NCBI RefSeq assembly: GCF_016545825.1
Contig: NC_052613.1
Span: 8,122,001-8,186,000 of the forward strand
Reading direction: 5' to 3'
From: Eucalyptus grandis
Lineage: Eukaryota > Streptophyta > Magnoliopsida > Myrtales > Myrtaceae
DNA: 64,000 nucleotides
The position numbers and the translations under genes are program-made. The notes beneath the pieces were generated by a model. That model did no database searches and was not told the origin of the DNA. It saw only the letters and a list, made by a program, of their open reading frames with translations. Shown in pieces: positions 22,972-35,913 of the stretch (its first letter is position 1; every line of letters begins with the position of its first letter).

Positions 22972-24024
22972 TTACGGGAGGTACAGGCCCGTCGGGTCTT
23001 GGTCTCCGTCCGTACTCCATTGACTTTGACTCCAGTAAGCATGATCGACGGCGTTGGGGAGATCGAACAGCCCCTGATCGGCGCCCGGCTGCCAGTCCAA
23101 CGCCCCGAAACCTCCGCCGCCGCCGCCGCCGCCGCCGCCGCCCGGTCTGTTCCCCTGCGACGTCGAGGTGGGCAGGTCCACGAGCACGTTCTGGTCGAGG
23201 AACCCGCCGCCGCCGCCCAGCTCCGGCATCTTCATCTCGTCGCCGGGGCCGGCGCCGGCGCCGGCGGCGATTTGGTGCCACTGGTTCTGCTGAGCCTGGT
23301 GGTCCTGATTCTGCTGCGCCATCACGGCGCTGAACCCGTAGGATAGAGGGCCGTCGCTCGAGGAAGTGATCAGACTCGTGAAGCTCCCGATGTCGGAGAA
23401 CAGCCCGAGCCCGCCCTCCGCGGAGCCCGGATGCTCGTAGCCGGCGTCGCTGGGGTTCGCGTTCATGCCCTGAGACATCATCGACTTGTAATCGCTGATG
23501 TTCAGCAAGCTCGACTGGTGCGACGCCGAAGACGGCGCGGAGACCGCTTCGGTCGCGACGGCGGTGGTCGTCGCGGTGAGGCTCGAACTCTCGCTGCTGG
23601 AGTGGGAGCTCGTCTTCGGCTCCTTCGGCGGATCCTCCGCCGCCGCGGCCGCAGCAGCCGGCGGGGGATCCGCCGGCGCAGCAGCGGCGGCGGGCGAGGA
23701 CTTGGGCTTGGAGGAGCGCTTGGACTTCCGGCAGCCGCCACCGACGGGGACGTTGCGGAGGACGCCGCCCTTGGTCCAGTACCTCCGGCAGCTCTTGCAG
23801 AAGTGGCGCGGCTGGGAGAGGTTGTAGTTGTTGTAGTAGCAGAACTTGGTGTTGAGCGAGTCGCAGCGCGGGCACTTCAGCGCCTGGTGGTTCGGGTGGT
23901 GGCCGTGCTGGTGGTGGTGGCCGTGGTGACCGTGCGGCCGCAGCCTCCGGTCCCCGACGGCGGACGAGGCGGCGGCAGCGGCTCCGAATATCCGCCCCCC
24001 TGGGATCGAGTGGATATCTTGCAT
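22972..24024 (-). CDS. DOF5.4: Dof zinc-finger transcription factor, DOF5.4/OBP4-like
   Basis: This is a single-exon gene of 350 codons. The Dof domain at residues about 49-100 has the CX2CX21CX2C zinc ligands (Cys51, Cys54, Cys76, Cys79), the [11 protein letters not shown] core and the basic [21 protein letters not shown] end. It binds AAAG-core DNA in the nucleus. The N-terminus MQDIH, the [12 protein letters not shown] block after the finger and the C-terminal [10 protein letters not shown]...GLYLP tail match what I recall of Arabidopsis DOF5.4 (OBP4), a regulator linked to cell-cycle and cell-growth control. Oddities are a His-rich stretch before the finger (about 31-43), two Ala runs after it and an 11-Gly run near residue 300, coded by GCC/CCG-type repeats on the plus strand near 23110-23142. 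The ATG at 24024 is the family start. A GA/CT-rich tract lies in the leader. Confidence 0.95.
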   Translation of the reverse strand: MQDIHSIPGGRIFGAAAAASSAVGDRRLRPHGHHGHHHQHGHHPNHQALKCPRCDSLNTKFCYYNNYNLSQPRHFCKSCRRYWTKGGVLRNVPVGGGCRKSKRSSKPKSSPAAAAAPADPPPAAAAAAAEDPPKEPKTSSHSSSESSSLTATTTAVATEAVSAPSSASHQSSLLNISDYKSMMSQGMNANPSDAGYEHPGSAEGGLGLFSDIGSFTSLITSSSDGPLSYGFSAVMAQQNQDHQAQQNQWHQIAAGAGAGPGDEMKMPELGGGGGFLDQNVLVDLPTSTSQGNRPGGGGGGGGGGGFGALDWQPGADQGLFDLPNAVDHAYWSQSQWSTDGDQDPTGLYLP

Positions 24025-24309
24025 GTTCTCCTCCTCCTTCCTCGCTTCCTTCCTCCCTCCCTTCCTTCCTTCCTTCCTCCGCCTACCTCCTCTTCCTCGA
24101 AGACGAGCGACCCGGGATTCGTCGGGGGATCGTCGCGGCGATGCTCGAGAGAGATTTGCAACGGGATCACATTTGGTGGGCGCGTGCGGACGCCATCTTC
24201 TCTCGCAGTGCGTGGAGGATAATGATGACGACGGCGACGGCGGCGACGGCGAGATGATGATGATTTAGAAAAAAGCCAGCGAGAGCGAGAGCGAGCGGCT
24301 TCAGCCTGC

Positions 24310-24334
24310 GGAAGAGAGAGAGAGAGAGAGAGAG
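24310..24334. repeat. (GA)n tract upstream of the Dof gene
   Basis: About 12 GA units lie 290 bases upstream of the Dof ATG, reading as CT on the gene strand. CT/GA tracts are common in plant core promoters and 5' leaders, so this probably marks the Dof promoter or leader. Confidence 0.8.
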
Positions 24335-24359
24335 GGGAGCGACAAATATCAGCCCGCAC

Positions 24360-26104
24360 CAGTTCCTATTTTCCTTTATTCATTTACTTTCATTTGGGGG
24401 GGGGTGTGAAATGACCAATTTGGCCCTGCACAAATTAAGGTACATGGAGTTACTTATTAGTGACCGGGACAATATCCTGATTTAGCATGGGTAGAGAGAC
24501 TGGTCCTTAGGGCAAAATTTAAGCGATGACATAAGAAGTAAGTCTCGAATTCATATGTAGAGACCACCTGGGTTCGATGAACGAAGTCTAGAAGGATTGT
24601 TCGGAGAAGGACGACGTATTGCCTGATTATCAAATTCTATGTAACGGAAGATGTAATTGGTTCGATTGAAAAAGGAAATCCGATTAAATAGATTAAGAGA
24701 AGTCAACTAAAAAAAATTAAATTATTTAGTGGAGTGCAGTGGTATGCTTATAAGGGCATATTACAAATACGTAATTAGTGATGCGAGGCTACACTCGACA
24801 CTTGTTTTGATTATGAGTGCTTTTTTTTTTTTTTTGGTCGAACTTATGAGTGCTTGACTTTACCGTATATTATGAAATAGGCACGACTCCCATGGTGTAA
24901 TCAAGCTTTGAACCCATCACGAACAATGAGCATCAATTGGAGTACTAGGACTCAAGATCTTGACATATGCTCAGATGTTGAGTTTAAAAATGTTCTAACT
25001 CGAGAGCTAGAGATCTCGAGTGATGGGAGATATCAAGTGATGGGCACGACCTGCATATAAGGCACATTATAATCACATGCTTAAGCAATGTAACATTGCA
25101 CCTAACACGATCATGCATGTACTTTTGGCGGTGATACGACATGCTTTTCATCGATAGAGACGAGATATTTTGTGAAGTAAATGGAATCTTGTGGTTCTAA
25201 GCTAAAGATGCACAAAACATACTGAAAGCTCCCCCTCGATAGTTTAAATGTACACACCATGTCATGTCGCCTGATATTTTTCCAATCGAAAATCTAATTA
25301 GTTTGTTTTTCATCAAGCATTTTTGGTGATCTATTGATAATTATATAATGTAATCCTATTGTATTGCATACCGATCTAATTTTGGACTTTTATAAATAAA
25401 ATAAAGAAACTAATTCACCATCTTAGTATCAAATGCTGGGTTTGCTCCATTTTTTTTCTCTTTTTTCTTAATTTACCCCCTTCTTTTCCAAATTAATTAG
25501 AACCGTGGCAATTTCAGCAAATTCCCAAAATTACGAAAATCTGTCCAATCGGAGATATTTCTTTCGCAGACCTGCGATGGCGACTTGTGTCCTGACTATA
25601 AATGGCGGTTTCCGTGCGCTAGTGCATGGCCTATTGCCGAGGCAACATTAGGGGAGGTGAAAATAGCGAAATTTTTTTTTTTTGGGGGGGTTAAAAAAAA
25701 ATAGGGGATTTTGACATCGCCGACGACGAGGGGGCGCGATAGGTCCGCGCGCGGGGGCGCCATCCGGCCGTCCGTTTCCCGACACGTGGACGGTCGCGAG
25801 GCCCCCGCGGCTGCTGTCCACAAACGTCCTGTTGTCGGCTTGTCGGCCACAGTAGTTTTTTCAATCTGATATCTCCGGGGAAGTTGTCTGTTGCGACTGG
25901 CGGAGGGGCGGCCACGTAGCGACCGCCCATTGGCCGAACCGTCGAAACTGATTTGTGTTTTTTTTTGGAGGTACACTGTGCCTTTGTCAGTTTACATCCA
26001 ACCGGATACTGTACGAACCAGAGTTTGCCGAGAAATCTTTTGGTTTATACAGAACAAGAATGTTCAATGATTCAGTCCCATAATATATGTACATACATAT
26101 ATGG
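24360..26104. other. Intergenic region upstream of the Dof gene
   Basis: This is mostly AT-rich, with a GC-rich island at 25720-25930. I see no gene. A minus-strand open frame at 25596-25976 crosses the GC-rich island but is low in complexity and unlike any family I know. Confidence 0.5.
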
Positions 26105-26560
26105 GGAAAATGTAAGGATAATGATGCAAACAGTTCCTAAACATTGGTCCAATTTATTATGTGATCTATGACATTTTAATGTATTCAATGTAATTCCTAA
26201 ATTTTAATACAATTGTAACGTGATTCATCAATTTTTAATTTATCGATATGATCATTAAAGTTTTTATATATATTTAATTTAATCCATAAGCGATGTTCAA
26301 TGTTGTCCCTGATTTTGAATTAATAGAAGAATAATCAAATAGTTTGGGGACCATATTGAATATAAATAAAAAAATTCAAGGATCACACTAAACGAATTAA
26401 AAATTCAAATGCCACATTACACGTTGAGCTAAAATTCAAGGACCGCATTATATATTGAGCTAAAGTTCATAGGTTATGTTGAACAAATTAAACATTTAGA
26501 GTCACATTATACACCTGATCAAAACCCATGGACCATTTATGTCATTTTTTTTTCTAAAGT
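26105..26560. mobile_element. Degenerate MITE-like element
   Basis: The two halves are imperfect inverted copies: the left arm reads GATGCAAACAGTTCCTAAAC and the right arm, reverse-complemented, reads ATGACATAAATGGTCCATGG. Inside are repeated phrases of the type AATTCAAGGA..CACATTA and their complements. The structure resembles that of the element at 47941-49174. No coding capacity is seen and the ends are approximate. Confidence 0.45.
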
Positions 26561-26835
26561 ATATTTTATTTTTGGTCAAACTCTCACATGTATTTAAAAA
26601 AGTGAGTTTCATTTAAGAAATAGTAAAAAAAAATTGCCTTGTTATTGAATCTGTCAATTTGCGATCAATCCATCTCCATATATCTAGCAGTTTACTTCCG
26701 GAATATCAATACACGAGTCATACAACAGGATGGATTAGCTTGAGAACATTTGATTTCTTATGATAATACTTATTGCGGCACGTGTTTCAATTTTTTTTTT
26801 TTTTTACGGGGGTGCCCCGGGGGAAATTAGAAAAT

Positions 26836-27148
26836 TGGCCTATATACTATTATTATTGTTCGATTTGGGTCGTCATATTTTATCTCGTGATAAATTCAAC
26901 CATGAACTAATCTTCCGTCATGATTCGAGCACCGGCTATAAAATTATTTTCAAATGTCAACAGGGCGGGCTGACCAAACACCAGTGCCAGTACAAAAGGA
27001 TTGGTCCCTATACTATCGTCCTACTGGGTTTTGGTTCTCATATTTCACTTTCTAAGAGATCAGGTCATTGAACTAATCTCCATTCTTGATTTGCACAGGC
27101 GATTTGCGTACTTTCCGATTTAAATGCTAATAAAAGTGTTGGCCAAAC
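26836..27148. repeat. Diverged direct repeat of about 150 bp
   Basis: Two stretches, about 26836-26982 and 27000-27148, share the same order of words: a CTATACTAT segment, GTTCTCATATTT or GTCGTCATATTT, a GAACTAATCT segment, a GATT(C/T)G segment and a GACCAAACACC or GGCCAAACACC end. They are clearly diverged. The second copy ends at the target site of the SINE that follows. Confidence 0.6.
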
Positions 27149-27316
27149 ACCACCACCTACGGTGACTTAGTTGAATAAGCGTTCCCATGACGTCTACTCA
27201 AGACGGAGGAGTTCGAATCTCGCGGGTCGCACGGGATTTTAAGCGCGACGTCGGGATGGTGGATCATTCGCTAGCATCGTTCCTGGGTTTAATTTCTTGG
27301 GTATTAAAAAAAAAAA
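27149..27316 (+). mobile_element. tRNA-derived SINE, complete, with target-site duplication
   Basis: This 168-bp insert has a perfect 10-bp target duplication, TTGGCCAAAC, at 27139-27148 and 27317-27326. It starts with a box A-like GTGACTTAGTTGAATAAGCG and has a clear box B, GAGTTCGAATCTC, about 30 bases later. It ends in an A11 tail at 27306-27316. That order and spacing are those of a Pol III internal promoter followed by a SINE tail. It has no coding capacity and depends on LINE machinery. Confidence 0.92.
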
Positions 27317-27326
27317 TTGGCCAAAC

Positions 27327-30240
27327 GCTTTAGCTTAACACTTGGCATCCACGTGTTATGATTAGTGCAAAACTAATGGCCTACCAATATCGAATTGAAT
27401 CATTACTCTTGAAATATTTAACTAATAAATCGTGTATTAATCTAACAACTTAAATTTTTAAAATAGTTTACAACAATTTTACAAAATCTTATAGGATATT
27501 AGAATAAGGGGTCATAAATTCAAATATTTCCAAACTCCTGTTTGACCCCTTAATTGCATTATGCGAAATTAGGGAGTCAGAGTTTTAAAATATTGGAATA
27601 ATATATAACGCCTCAGTCGAGCAGCAATGTCGTTTGTTCGTCTCAAGCACTTAGTCGTCAAATTCTATCTCCATTTTGGAGGTGATACAAAATTTACCTT
27701 GAAATCAAGATTGGAAATTAGGGACATTCACGAAATAAAGTACGAGGACCAAAATCAAATATAAGCTATAGGTACAACGATCGTTCTGGCAAATTCTCCT
27801 CAATTTTTTTTCATTGTCATGCCAATGTGTTCATCTCTAAAGCTCCGTTTGCATATTCCATCCACTTTGGGATGGAAGTACGCGAAATCATGACCAGAGG
27901 TTAGCTTAGGAACCAAGTCCATCACAGGATCAAATGTGAACCAAAACCCAATAAGGGCAATAATACGAGGTCTATTTGTATGATTTTTCCACTTTAACTA
28001 TCTCCTTACAGAGTTTTTAGAAAAAGCATCCTTCTAGGAGATATCATCACGCATTTCCTTCGCTCTATTTCGCCTCTACATTAAAGAACCTTAATACAGA
28101 CAAGATCCATTTTCTAAGGTTCCATTCATTTCGCAAAAGATGAACAATTTAGAAAACATATTCCTATAAAGGATCACTCGCACCTCTAAAAGTAATTATT
28201 CAAAGAAAAACATATCCATCGTTCACAAAACATTTTTCACGGATAAACTATTTCAAGCGATACAAATGATTATTTATAAGAATATGTTCATCAAATCATT
28301 TGTTTTCCACAAAAGGAAAAACGGAGCCATCCAAGAGAGAGAAATTTATCGAACCAATAAGGTTCATAAACCGATAAGAACTAATTGCTGTGGTATGCCC
28401 CATTGGACAGAGCTTGCTAGATCCGGATGGAACAACAATCGAGATGTCAATAGTAGCATCCAACAACATTAATACAACGACATGACTCGGGAGCACTAAC
28501 ACGAGCAAGACAAGAGAAACGACTGACACCAATCTTCTCGGCGCCTTATGGGGTCTGATCGATCGGTTTGGATACGTTCTAAAGGCGACGGTGCACCCAC
28601 CACTAAGGATGGACTTAAATCGGTCGCTGATGGCTAGAATTTATGTTTCGTATTTTGCCTTCCAGCTTCTATATACCGACACCCCAAAAAAATTAAATAA
28701 AAATGAGAAAAAAAGAGGAATTTTTCTGAACTTGGGTAATTTACCCTATTACGTAAGGACCTTAGGGTTGCTACCCCTATCATGTAGCAAGTTTTCCTCT
28801 ATGTTAAGTCGTTGCTCCGTCTTTGACCCAAAAACATAAAGTTGTTGTTCGGTCGATGTTTCGGCCTCATACGTTATGCATACCTAACAATTAATCTGGT
28901 CAATTGCTTGAACCGGACATTCTCATTCATCAAATATAAGACCGATGGCATGGATGCAAAAGGAATGCAAAACGCCATTTCCAATATTGAATACTCGATA
29001 CCCTTGGTCCACTACCGATGGTGGAAGAAAACATTGCTAGTACGAACATGGATGAGACACTGAGTTTAGGTTCGACATTCTCAAAACCATCGCCATTCAA
29101 AAAAATAAAGTTGAATGAGCAAAGATTTAACGCTCGTGAGAGTGAAACATCTGCGAAGCTCATCCAATCTCCTTTGAAATTGGATTTGTACACCAATAAA
29201 ACTCAAGGGAAGTGAAAACCCAAAATCATACATGCAAAATCCCCCCAAATCTAGATTAGATTGGAATAGAAATCTCCTTAAAACAGGAGAGATAAGTTTC
29301 TAAATCTAGACTAGATAAAAGAGAAAAACTCCACAAAATAGGAGGAAAGCAAGAAAAAGAGAACAAAATCAGCTAAAGAAAAAGGAAAAATGAAGGGGAG
29401 GGAGAGAACTAACTCAACTCCTCCCCTCCATAGAGATTGAAGAAGAAAGCTGCATGAAAATTATAGAGAGAGAGGAGAAAATCCTAAGGGAGAAAGAGAG
29501 ACGATCATACTCGAAATAGTGTCCATCTCGTTAGACATATGTTTTCTTTTTCCCCTAAAAATCTTATTAAGACATGAATAAAGAGAGAGTGCCAAGTTCG
29601 GATGCTTGTAATCCGTGCGATACCGTGTTCAATGGACTGTTCTTCCTAAAAGTTTTGAGTAATTATGAAATATGTCAACGGTGTATTTCTACCATATTTC
29701 TAGACGGATCTGAAGACCCGATATCAAGAGTCTGACATAGGATGCACTCGACCCGACGACTCGGGCGCGCACGTATCAGAGATCGACACGTGCTCGACAC
29801 ATCGGCACACTAAAGTAGGTGCAAATGGGTGTGTGTCCGATAAATGTTGGTCCCAAAGTCCAAGCCCCACTCGAGAGGCCAATCCACATCCCAATATCTC
29901 ATCCAAGCACGCTCGGACAAGAGAGCTCCGCGAGGACCCCTCCATTCTGTTCGGGCATTATCGAATGTGACGAAACAGTGCGTACGCTTGTGGCCACTTC
30001 AATGTCGATCTCACCTGTTCTTCGATCCGACCCGACGTCAATCACTCTATAAACAGATCCCTCCACCATCATCCCCCGCCCCAAAAAGATCCGAACGATC
30101 CGGGCATTTTGTCATGAGCCGCACCTACTGTTCTCTGTGATGATTCGTTCGCGTCGGTTTCGAAAGTTTGGATCGCAATATCACATACACCCCACCTGGT
30201 TCCCTTCGTCAGGTTGTATCAACTTCGATTCGGTACGTTT
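27327..30240. other. Gene-poor intergenic region
   Basis: This is AT-rich with scattered short frames. Between about 28300 and 29220 some frames are more protein-like, but I could not connect them to a family. 29200-29520 is A-rich with repeated GAGAGAGA and AATCTAGA words. It is probably old transposon debris. Confidence 0.4.
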
Positions 30241-33069
30241 TGTGATACGCCGAAATTCGGCCCTATTTCGAAATATATGAAATTGTTATTTTGTCGATGC
30301 GCTTATAATTACTTTACCCTAAACTAATCATTCACGAGTTAACTAATTTATTAAGTGAGGCCATAAAAGAGTTAAAACACGAAGAACTAAAGAATTCGAT
30401 TAGAAATCCATAAGGATTGACAATGGTCAATACTACACTGTTATAAATCAATTAATGGACTAATATAAATTGATTCGACGGAATTACGTAATTGGTTTGT
30501 GGGTAATTCCACATGATTATGATATTCGCGTCGAACGATGATAAACCGATTTTATATTGATATTAATTTGGAGTATGTAATTGAATCCTCGCAATTACAT
30601 GACAATCGAGAGTTGTTCGTGATTCGAAGAGGCACAAATGTGGATTGAAATTATCGACCACGGGTCAATTACATGAGAACCTCTAAAAGCCACTATAGAT
30701 TAAGTCGTATTAAAATCACGTTCAATCAATTTTTAATCACGAAATTTAATTCGATTTCAATATCGAACTTTAGAGGCTTTCGAGATTTAATTATTAGACG
30801 TCAACTTATCGTCCGTCGAATTATCAGCAAGTTTGAAATTTTCGGACAAAAAAAATCGGATGAAGAGACAAAATTGAAATTATGGATCAAAAAGATTGTT
30901 TTTATGAAATTAAAAAAAATTGAGGGAATAAATTTCTTGGTGAAGAGGAAATTATGAAGAGTGGATGGAAGGGAAAATCATGAAGATTTTAGGGATTTTA
31001 GGGCTCCTTCTATTTTCTCTCTCAGGTCCATCCCCTCCCCACCTTCTGCCAAACCCACGCACTCCCCCTTTCTCTCTCTCTCTTTCCCTCCTCCCTCACG
31101 CCACCTTCTACAACCCCCTTTTTTCTTTTTTTTTTTATTTTTCCCTCTATCTTCTCCCCCACGTTCTTTCCCCTCCTCCATTTTTCCTTTCTTCACCATC
31201 TTCTTCTTCTTCTTCGTTTCTTCATCTTCATTTCCCTTGCATCATCATCTCAAATTTCCACCGTCATTTTTCACTCGCCCATCTCCGCCACCACACCAAA
31301 CCACCATCACCACCACCACCACCGACACCCTTGAAACCATTGACGTAGCCGCAAGCCACCATTTGCTCGAGCCACCCAAGCTCGAGCCATGAGCTGGAGC
31401 TGCCGCCGCCACTGTCGAGCCTCCCTTCGAGCCGCGAGTGTCACGTTCTTCATGTCGTCGTGCCGCCGTTGCCCCGAGCTTGCTGTTCGAAAACCAGGAG
31501 TTAACCTTCTAATTGTGAATTAATGCGTTAATTATGTTTAGGGATAAATTAGTTTAATATTAATGATGGTTATTATTAGTTAATTTTAATTTAGCCTTAA
31601 TTTCAATTAAAGATGGTTTAGATTAAATTTAAGTGCAATTAGTTTAAGTGATTATGATTACATTAATTAATCATGATTTATTTAATTAATCGTAATTATT
31701 TTAGTTAATGTCGATTAATTTTTAATTAATTATAGTTAGGTTAATTAATCGAATTTAGTTTAATTAATTTCAATTAGCCTAATTAATCATAGTTAACCTA
31801 ATTAATCATGATTAGCTTAGTTAATCATTATTAGTGTACTTAATGACAGATTAATTGTTAAGTGGAATTTTATGCTCGTTTTTCTAGATGAGATTGTGTA
31901 TAATTCCGGTTGTTTGCACGCGTGATACTAGGCTATTGGTTGCTCAATTATATATTTTTATTTACTATTTTCAAAGAGGTTTTATGGGCAAGAAAATAGA
32001 AAAATATGAGGTGTCGGCTTTTGAGGCCAAATTTTAACTACTAAATAAAATCATGGGGTTTTGAAATGAAAGTGTGTAAAGTTTAACAAGTTAATTTCAA
32101 ATACGTGACCACGTACGAATTTTTTTACTATAATTTTTAAATATGAAAAAAAAATTGCCAGAATTAATTATTTGAAAACGAACTTTTGTTTTGGGCTAAT
32201 TCCAATAAAAATTGGTTTGATTGTTGGTGTGCTTAAATGGTCATTTAATCAAACCCGTCATCCAATGAGAGTTTGGGAACGATGCCCGATTTTTATTGGA
32301 TGCTTGGCAGGAATATAGATACCGAGTCGCAGTTAAGGCCGCATTGATATTCCTTTATGGAATGCCATCTAGGCGGAATTTCTAGACGATGCCGTGCTCG
32401 ATAGGGTGGGACGATACCCTGGTCATGTTGGTTGGCTGTGGCCTGAGGGTTTAGGATACGTTCTGATTATTATTTATGCATGTTGCACTATTATTGCCAT
32501 GTGATATGTGCTAATATGCATAAGCATGTCAAGACGAGGTAGTTTGTATGTGGTGTGTGTTTAGGCTGCCTCCAAAACGAATTTGCGTCCTAATCGAGGT
32601 TTAGGCTGTTAACTCGTTAAGAGTTATATTTCACCATATTGTTGTTAATTATTTTCAGGTCCGTAGTATAGAGAATCGTTACGTGCTGTTTGGGGTCTCA
32701 ATGGACCAAGACGCAGGCGTGCCTGGTATTAGTTTTGGTTGGTCTCATAGTTAGTGAAGTTTAAGCTAACCCCGAACCTCTCTGACCCTTTTTGCCTATT
32801 GGTCATTAGGAAATTGTCTTTAAAGGTAAACTTGTAAATATCAAACTTCTTGGGTCAACAAGTGGATAAATAAATGTACCGCTTTTTGGAAATCGTCTGT
32901 TATGTTTTATTATCCCATTTTTGTTAAATGACTTGGTGTTTATATTTAAGTCGCTTCTACATGGGTTTAATTGAAAGATAAAAAGAATAAATCGGCAATG
33001 TGTCCTAAAATGTCGCATTTTTAATCTACCGTCGAGGGATGCTTGTGTGCTTGGGTTCGGGGCATGACA
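30241..33069 (+). mobile_element. Possible solo LTR, about 2.8 kb
   Basis: The stretch begins TGTGATACGCC and ends GGGCATGACA, so it has the 5'-TG...CA-3' ends of a retrotransposon LTR. It contains a T/C-rich leader-like zone with CTTCTTCTTCTTC (about 31020-31300) and long AT-rich parts, with no gag or pol. Flanking pentamers (CGTTT, CATTC) match at only three of five positions, so a target duplication is not convincing. There is no second LTR in the window, hence a solo LTR if real. Confidence 0.38.
31500..31860. repeat. TTAATTAATC-type degenerate repeat array
   Basis: Over about 350 bases the words TTAATTAATC, ATTAATCATGATTA and TTAGTTAAT recur in both orientations. The array could form many small hairpins. 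It lies inside the candidate solo LTR. Confidence 0.7.
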
Positions 33070-33487
33070 CATTCTAGCATTCAAACCATGCCCTAGACAC
33101 CTGGAATGCTATTAGGGAATGCACCTCGCGCTCCATCTATATCGTGGAACTACAACCGGGTTCTAAAGTAACGAAAGGAACGATGGATTAGCAAAATGAA
33201 GGCGGGGACGCATTGCATGAAAAGCCAGGACCAGTCCTCATCGCTTCGACCGTGCGAGGTGGTTGCTGTTCGAGAACGGCGTAGGTAAAAGTACGACGAC
33301 CCGAGAATCTGTCTGTACCCTTTTGTTCTTTCGAAGTCGAAGTGGGTCAAACTCCCCATCCCCAGCACGCGCGAGAGGAATGCACTGCACACGGGACGGT
33401 GCAGATCGAAGGAGAAAGGGGACCCGATCCCATGCGAAACAACGAGAAGGTCTCTTCTTCTGCTATTCCATCGATATCTCTCCCTCC

Positions 33488-33508
33488 CTCTCTCTCTCTC
33501 TCTCTCTA
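33488..33508. repeat. (CT)n microsatellite
   Basis: This is a run of about ten CT units; a second, longer CT tract follows at 33689. Confidence 0.8.
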
Positions 33509-33686
33509 TCTGTGCGTGCCTGCCTTGATAGGATTGATATCCCTCGCTAGATTTCCCAATGTAGATGGGAAGCCTTGCATGGTATCCCTCGCATCGGGTA
33601 TCCTTTCTCTCTCTAGATCTTTTCCCGCCTCCTAAACGGGGCACCTTTCACCATCTCTAGAGATTGCAAAAGATATCAATCAACTC

Positions 33687-33688
<2 letters not shown>

Positions 33689-33720
<32 letters not shown>
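33689..33720. repeat. (CT)16 microsatellite
   Basis: About 16 uninterrupted CT units are present. It is probably length-variable between individuals. Confidence 0.95.
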
Positions 33721-33722
<2 letters not shown>

Positions 33723-35894
33723 GGTCATTGTCCTAGGACACTGACCAATGGACTCAGGCCAGATGGGCCCAGTCGGTTGGCTAGGAGACACCCTTCTGGG
33801 GTGTGGCCCCCCACCCCTCTCCCCCTAAATTGAATCTGCTAGCCCTTCTAAGAGCGGAAATAATTGAAGTACCTGCGCGCAGGGGCACGGCACGACCCAC
33901 CCTACACGGCCCGGCGCTGGCTCCGCAGATGGATGGCGAGATTCTAGGGTTGGTCTTTAGAGCTATTATTCGAAACCTTAGCTTACCCCCCGAGTGCTAG
34001 CCTACCCACCATCCCTAAATTGTGCTACAATGTGTCTTATGGGTAATTTTCTTAATTTGATTCCTACCATTTCGATGAAATGGATTCTTGGAAATTTGCA
34101 TGTTTCTCGATGCAATTTCCCTTTCTTATCTTGAACCAAATGTAGTGCTCATGGACCCTTGAGGCATTCTGTACATCTCAATCGGGTTAGTGCTCATAGG
34201 GATGACTTTAGAGATCGAAATGTGGAGATCAAGTTAAAAATACATACTAACTTTGTTTAGAAAGGTTTCTTGTCCTAAATAGCTCAAATACGCCTGAATG
34301 ACATGACATGACACCTAAGTAGTGCACATGGGAAGAATTCCGGTTCAATTGAAAACAAGGCTGTGAGAAAGTTGAATAAACCCACCTTTTCTCCAACGAT
34401 TATATAAGTGCTAAGCCAAATTGTGCCCATAAATATGATCCCATTGTTGATAATCTACACATAGCTTTTTGTTGCGTTACTGAGGAAAATGATTTTGACT
34501 TTTGTAACATTTCACTCATCAAAATATGTTGCGTGGATTCTGCAAGGTTCTCATTGCCAATAGACCAACGATTCACGATCTTAACTCGCAAGAAGAAAAG
34601 GGAAGTGACCCGCATTCAAATTTCATTATGTGATGTCGAGATCATGCAAGCATGATGGTAAGCACCACGCGGTATAACGTTTCGCACGCCGACTAGAAAT
34701 TTCCATACCTTATGTATTATACTATATAATATTTAACAAGAACAGCATTGCAAAGTTCAACCCCACATAATCTTCGAAGCACACGGAACCTTGAGGCTGC
34801 CGATCTCTTTTACAACATTAGGTTCGGCTTATCGAGAGAATGTCTAGTGGCCGTGGTCCCCTCGAATTAGGTAGAACATATTAAAACATGTACTTTTGCG
34901 GTATTATAATGTGATATGACGGTGGATCGAATAGACAAGTCATTAAAAAAATAATACTTTAGTGTAGAATTTTCAATTAACGCGACGGTCCTTTAGTCCA
35001 GCCAAATGCCGTTCAATTTTCACCGGAGGAGGCAGCTTCGATAGGTCGAGTCGTGACTTGTGAGCTTTTGGAATTGAATGCTGTTTGGGTCCCCCCTTCC
35101 AGTTCATCTCTTGTCCTCTTCACAAAGGAACTGCATAACCAAGTCCAAACGACTCGTTTCTTTCGTTTAATTTAATCAACATTTTTCCGGATTTAATTTT
35201 TGGTATCCTGGTGACACATCCATTCGAAACCAATACCCCTTTGACGTGTGTACCTTAGATTAATTTTCATTTCAGAAATGAAATCTGTATTGATCGTCCG
35301 ACCCTAATCTATCCTCCTTTAGCATTCCGTCTATAATCTCCTATTAAAACGCGTGCATGTTGACATATGTAGTAGACGATCACGAGGCAATCCAACACGG
35401 AAGATGACATTATCCAATGCGAAAAATCCACGTGTTGATACATGCATTTTGTGAGTCCTGAATTAATTTAGGGTGAATGCATCAATGGAATATTGTTAGA
35501 ATTTATGAAATTACTACTAACCATTCTAAAAATTTAAACTAAGTTTCTCCTTCAACATGGAGAATAACATTATTTTTCATGCATAGGTTGGATTTTAGCC
35601 TAAGCCTAAAGCATGTAAATTTTATAATTGAAAAGATAAATTGAGATTGGAAAAGATTTAAACTCAAAATCTCTTATTTTAATATTATGTGAGAATTTAC
35701 AAGATTGCTATTAATTGTTTTAAAAGTTTAAATTGTTAGATAAAAGTATTGTGTAATATTTAATTACTCTAAGAAATACCGATTTGAAATTTTTTGTGAG
35801 CAAAAATATTGATTTGAAATTTTAATGACATTAGTCCTTTTTATGCGTCGGAAAAGGATCTTTGGTAAAGGGAAATGTCAAAATAAAAGGTTGA

Positions 35895-35913
35895 GATATA
35901 TATATATATATAT
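35895..35913. repeat. (AT)n microsatellite
   Basis: A short alternating AT tract is followed by degenerate GTATGTATATG. Confidence 0.85.

Noticed and set aside
22880..24222. Several long open frames in other frames over the Dof gene
   Set aside because: They are shadows of a GC-rich coding exon; only the 22972-24024 minus frame has the Dof domain and conserved ends.
25596..25976. Minus-strand 126-residue open frame
   Set aside because: It spans a GC-rich island plus a poly-A/G run and has no recognisable motif or splice partners.
29200..29520. Possible polypurine tract or LTR edge
   Set aside because: It is A/G-rich but has no adjacent TG...CA boundary or second copy in the window.
31260..31348. 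His/Pro/Thr-rich open frame that might look like a small protein
   Set aside because: It is a translation of CAC/ACC trinucleotide repeats inside the CT-rich part of a candidate LTR.
33150..33644. Minus-strand 164-residue open frame
   Set aside because: It includes a translated CT microsatellite (ERERERGRER) and shows no domain.
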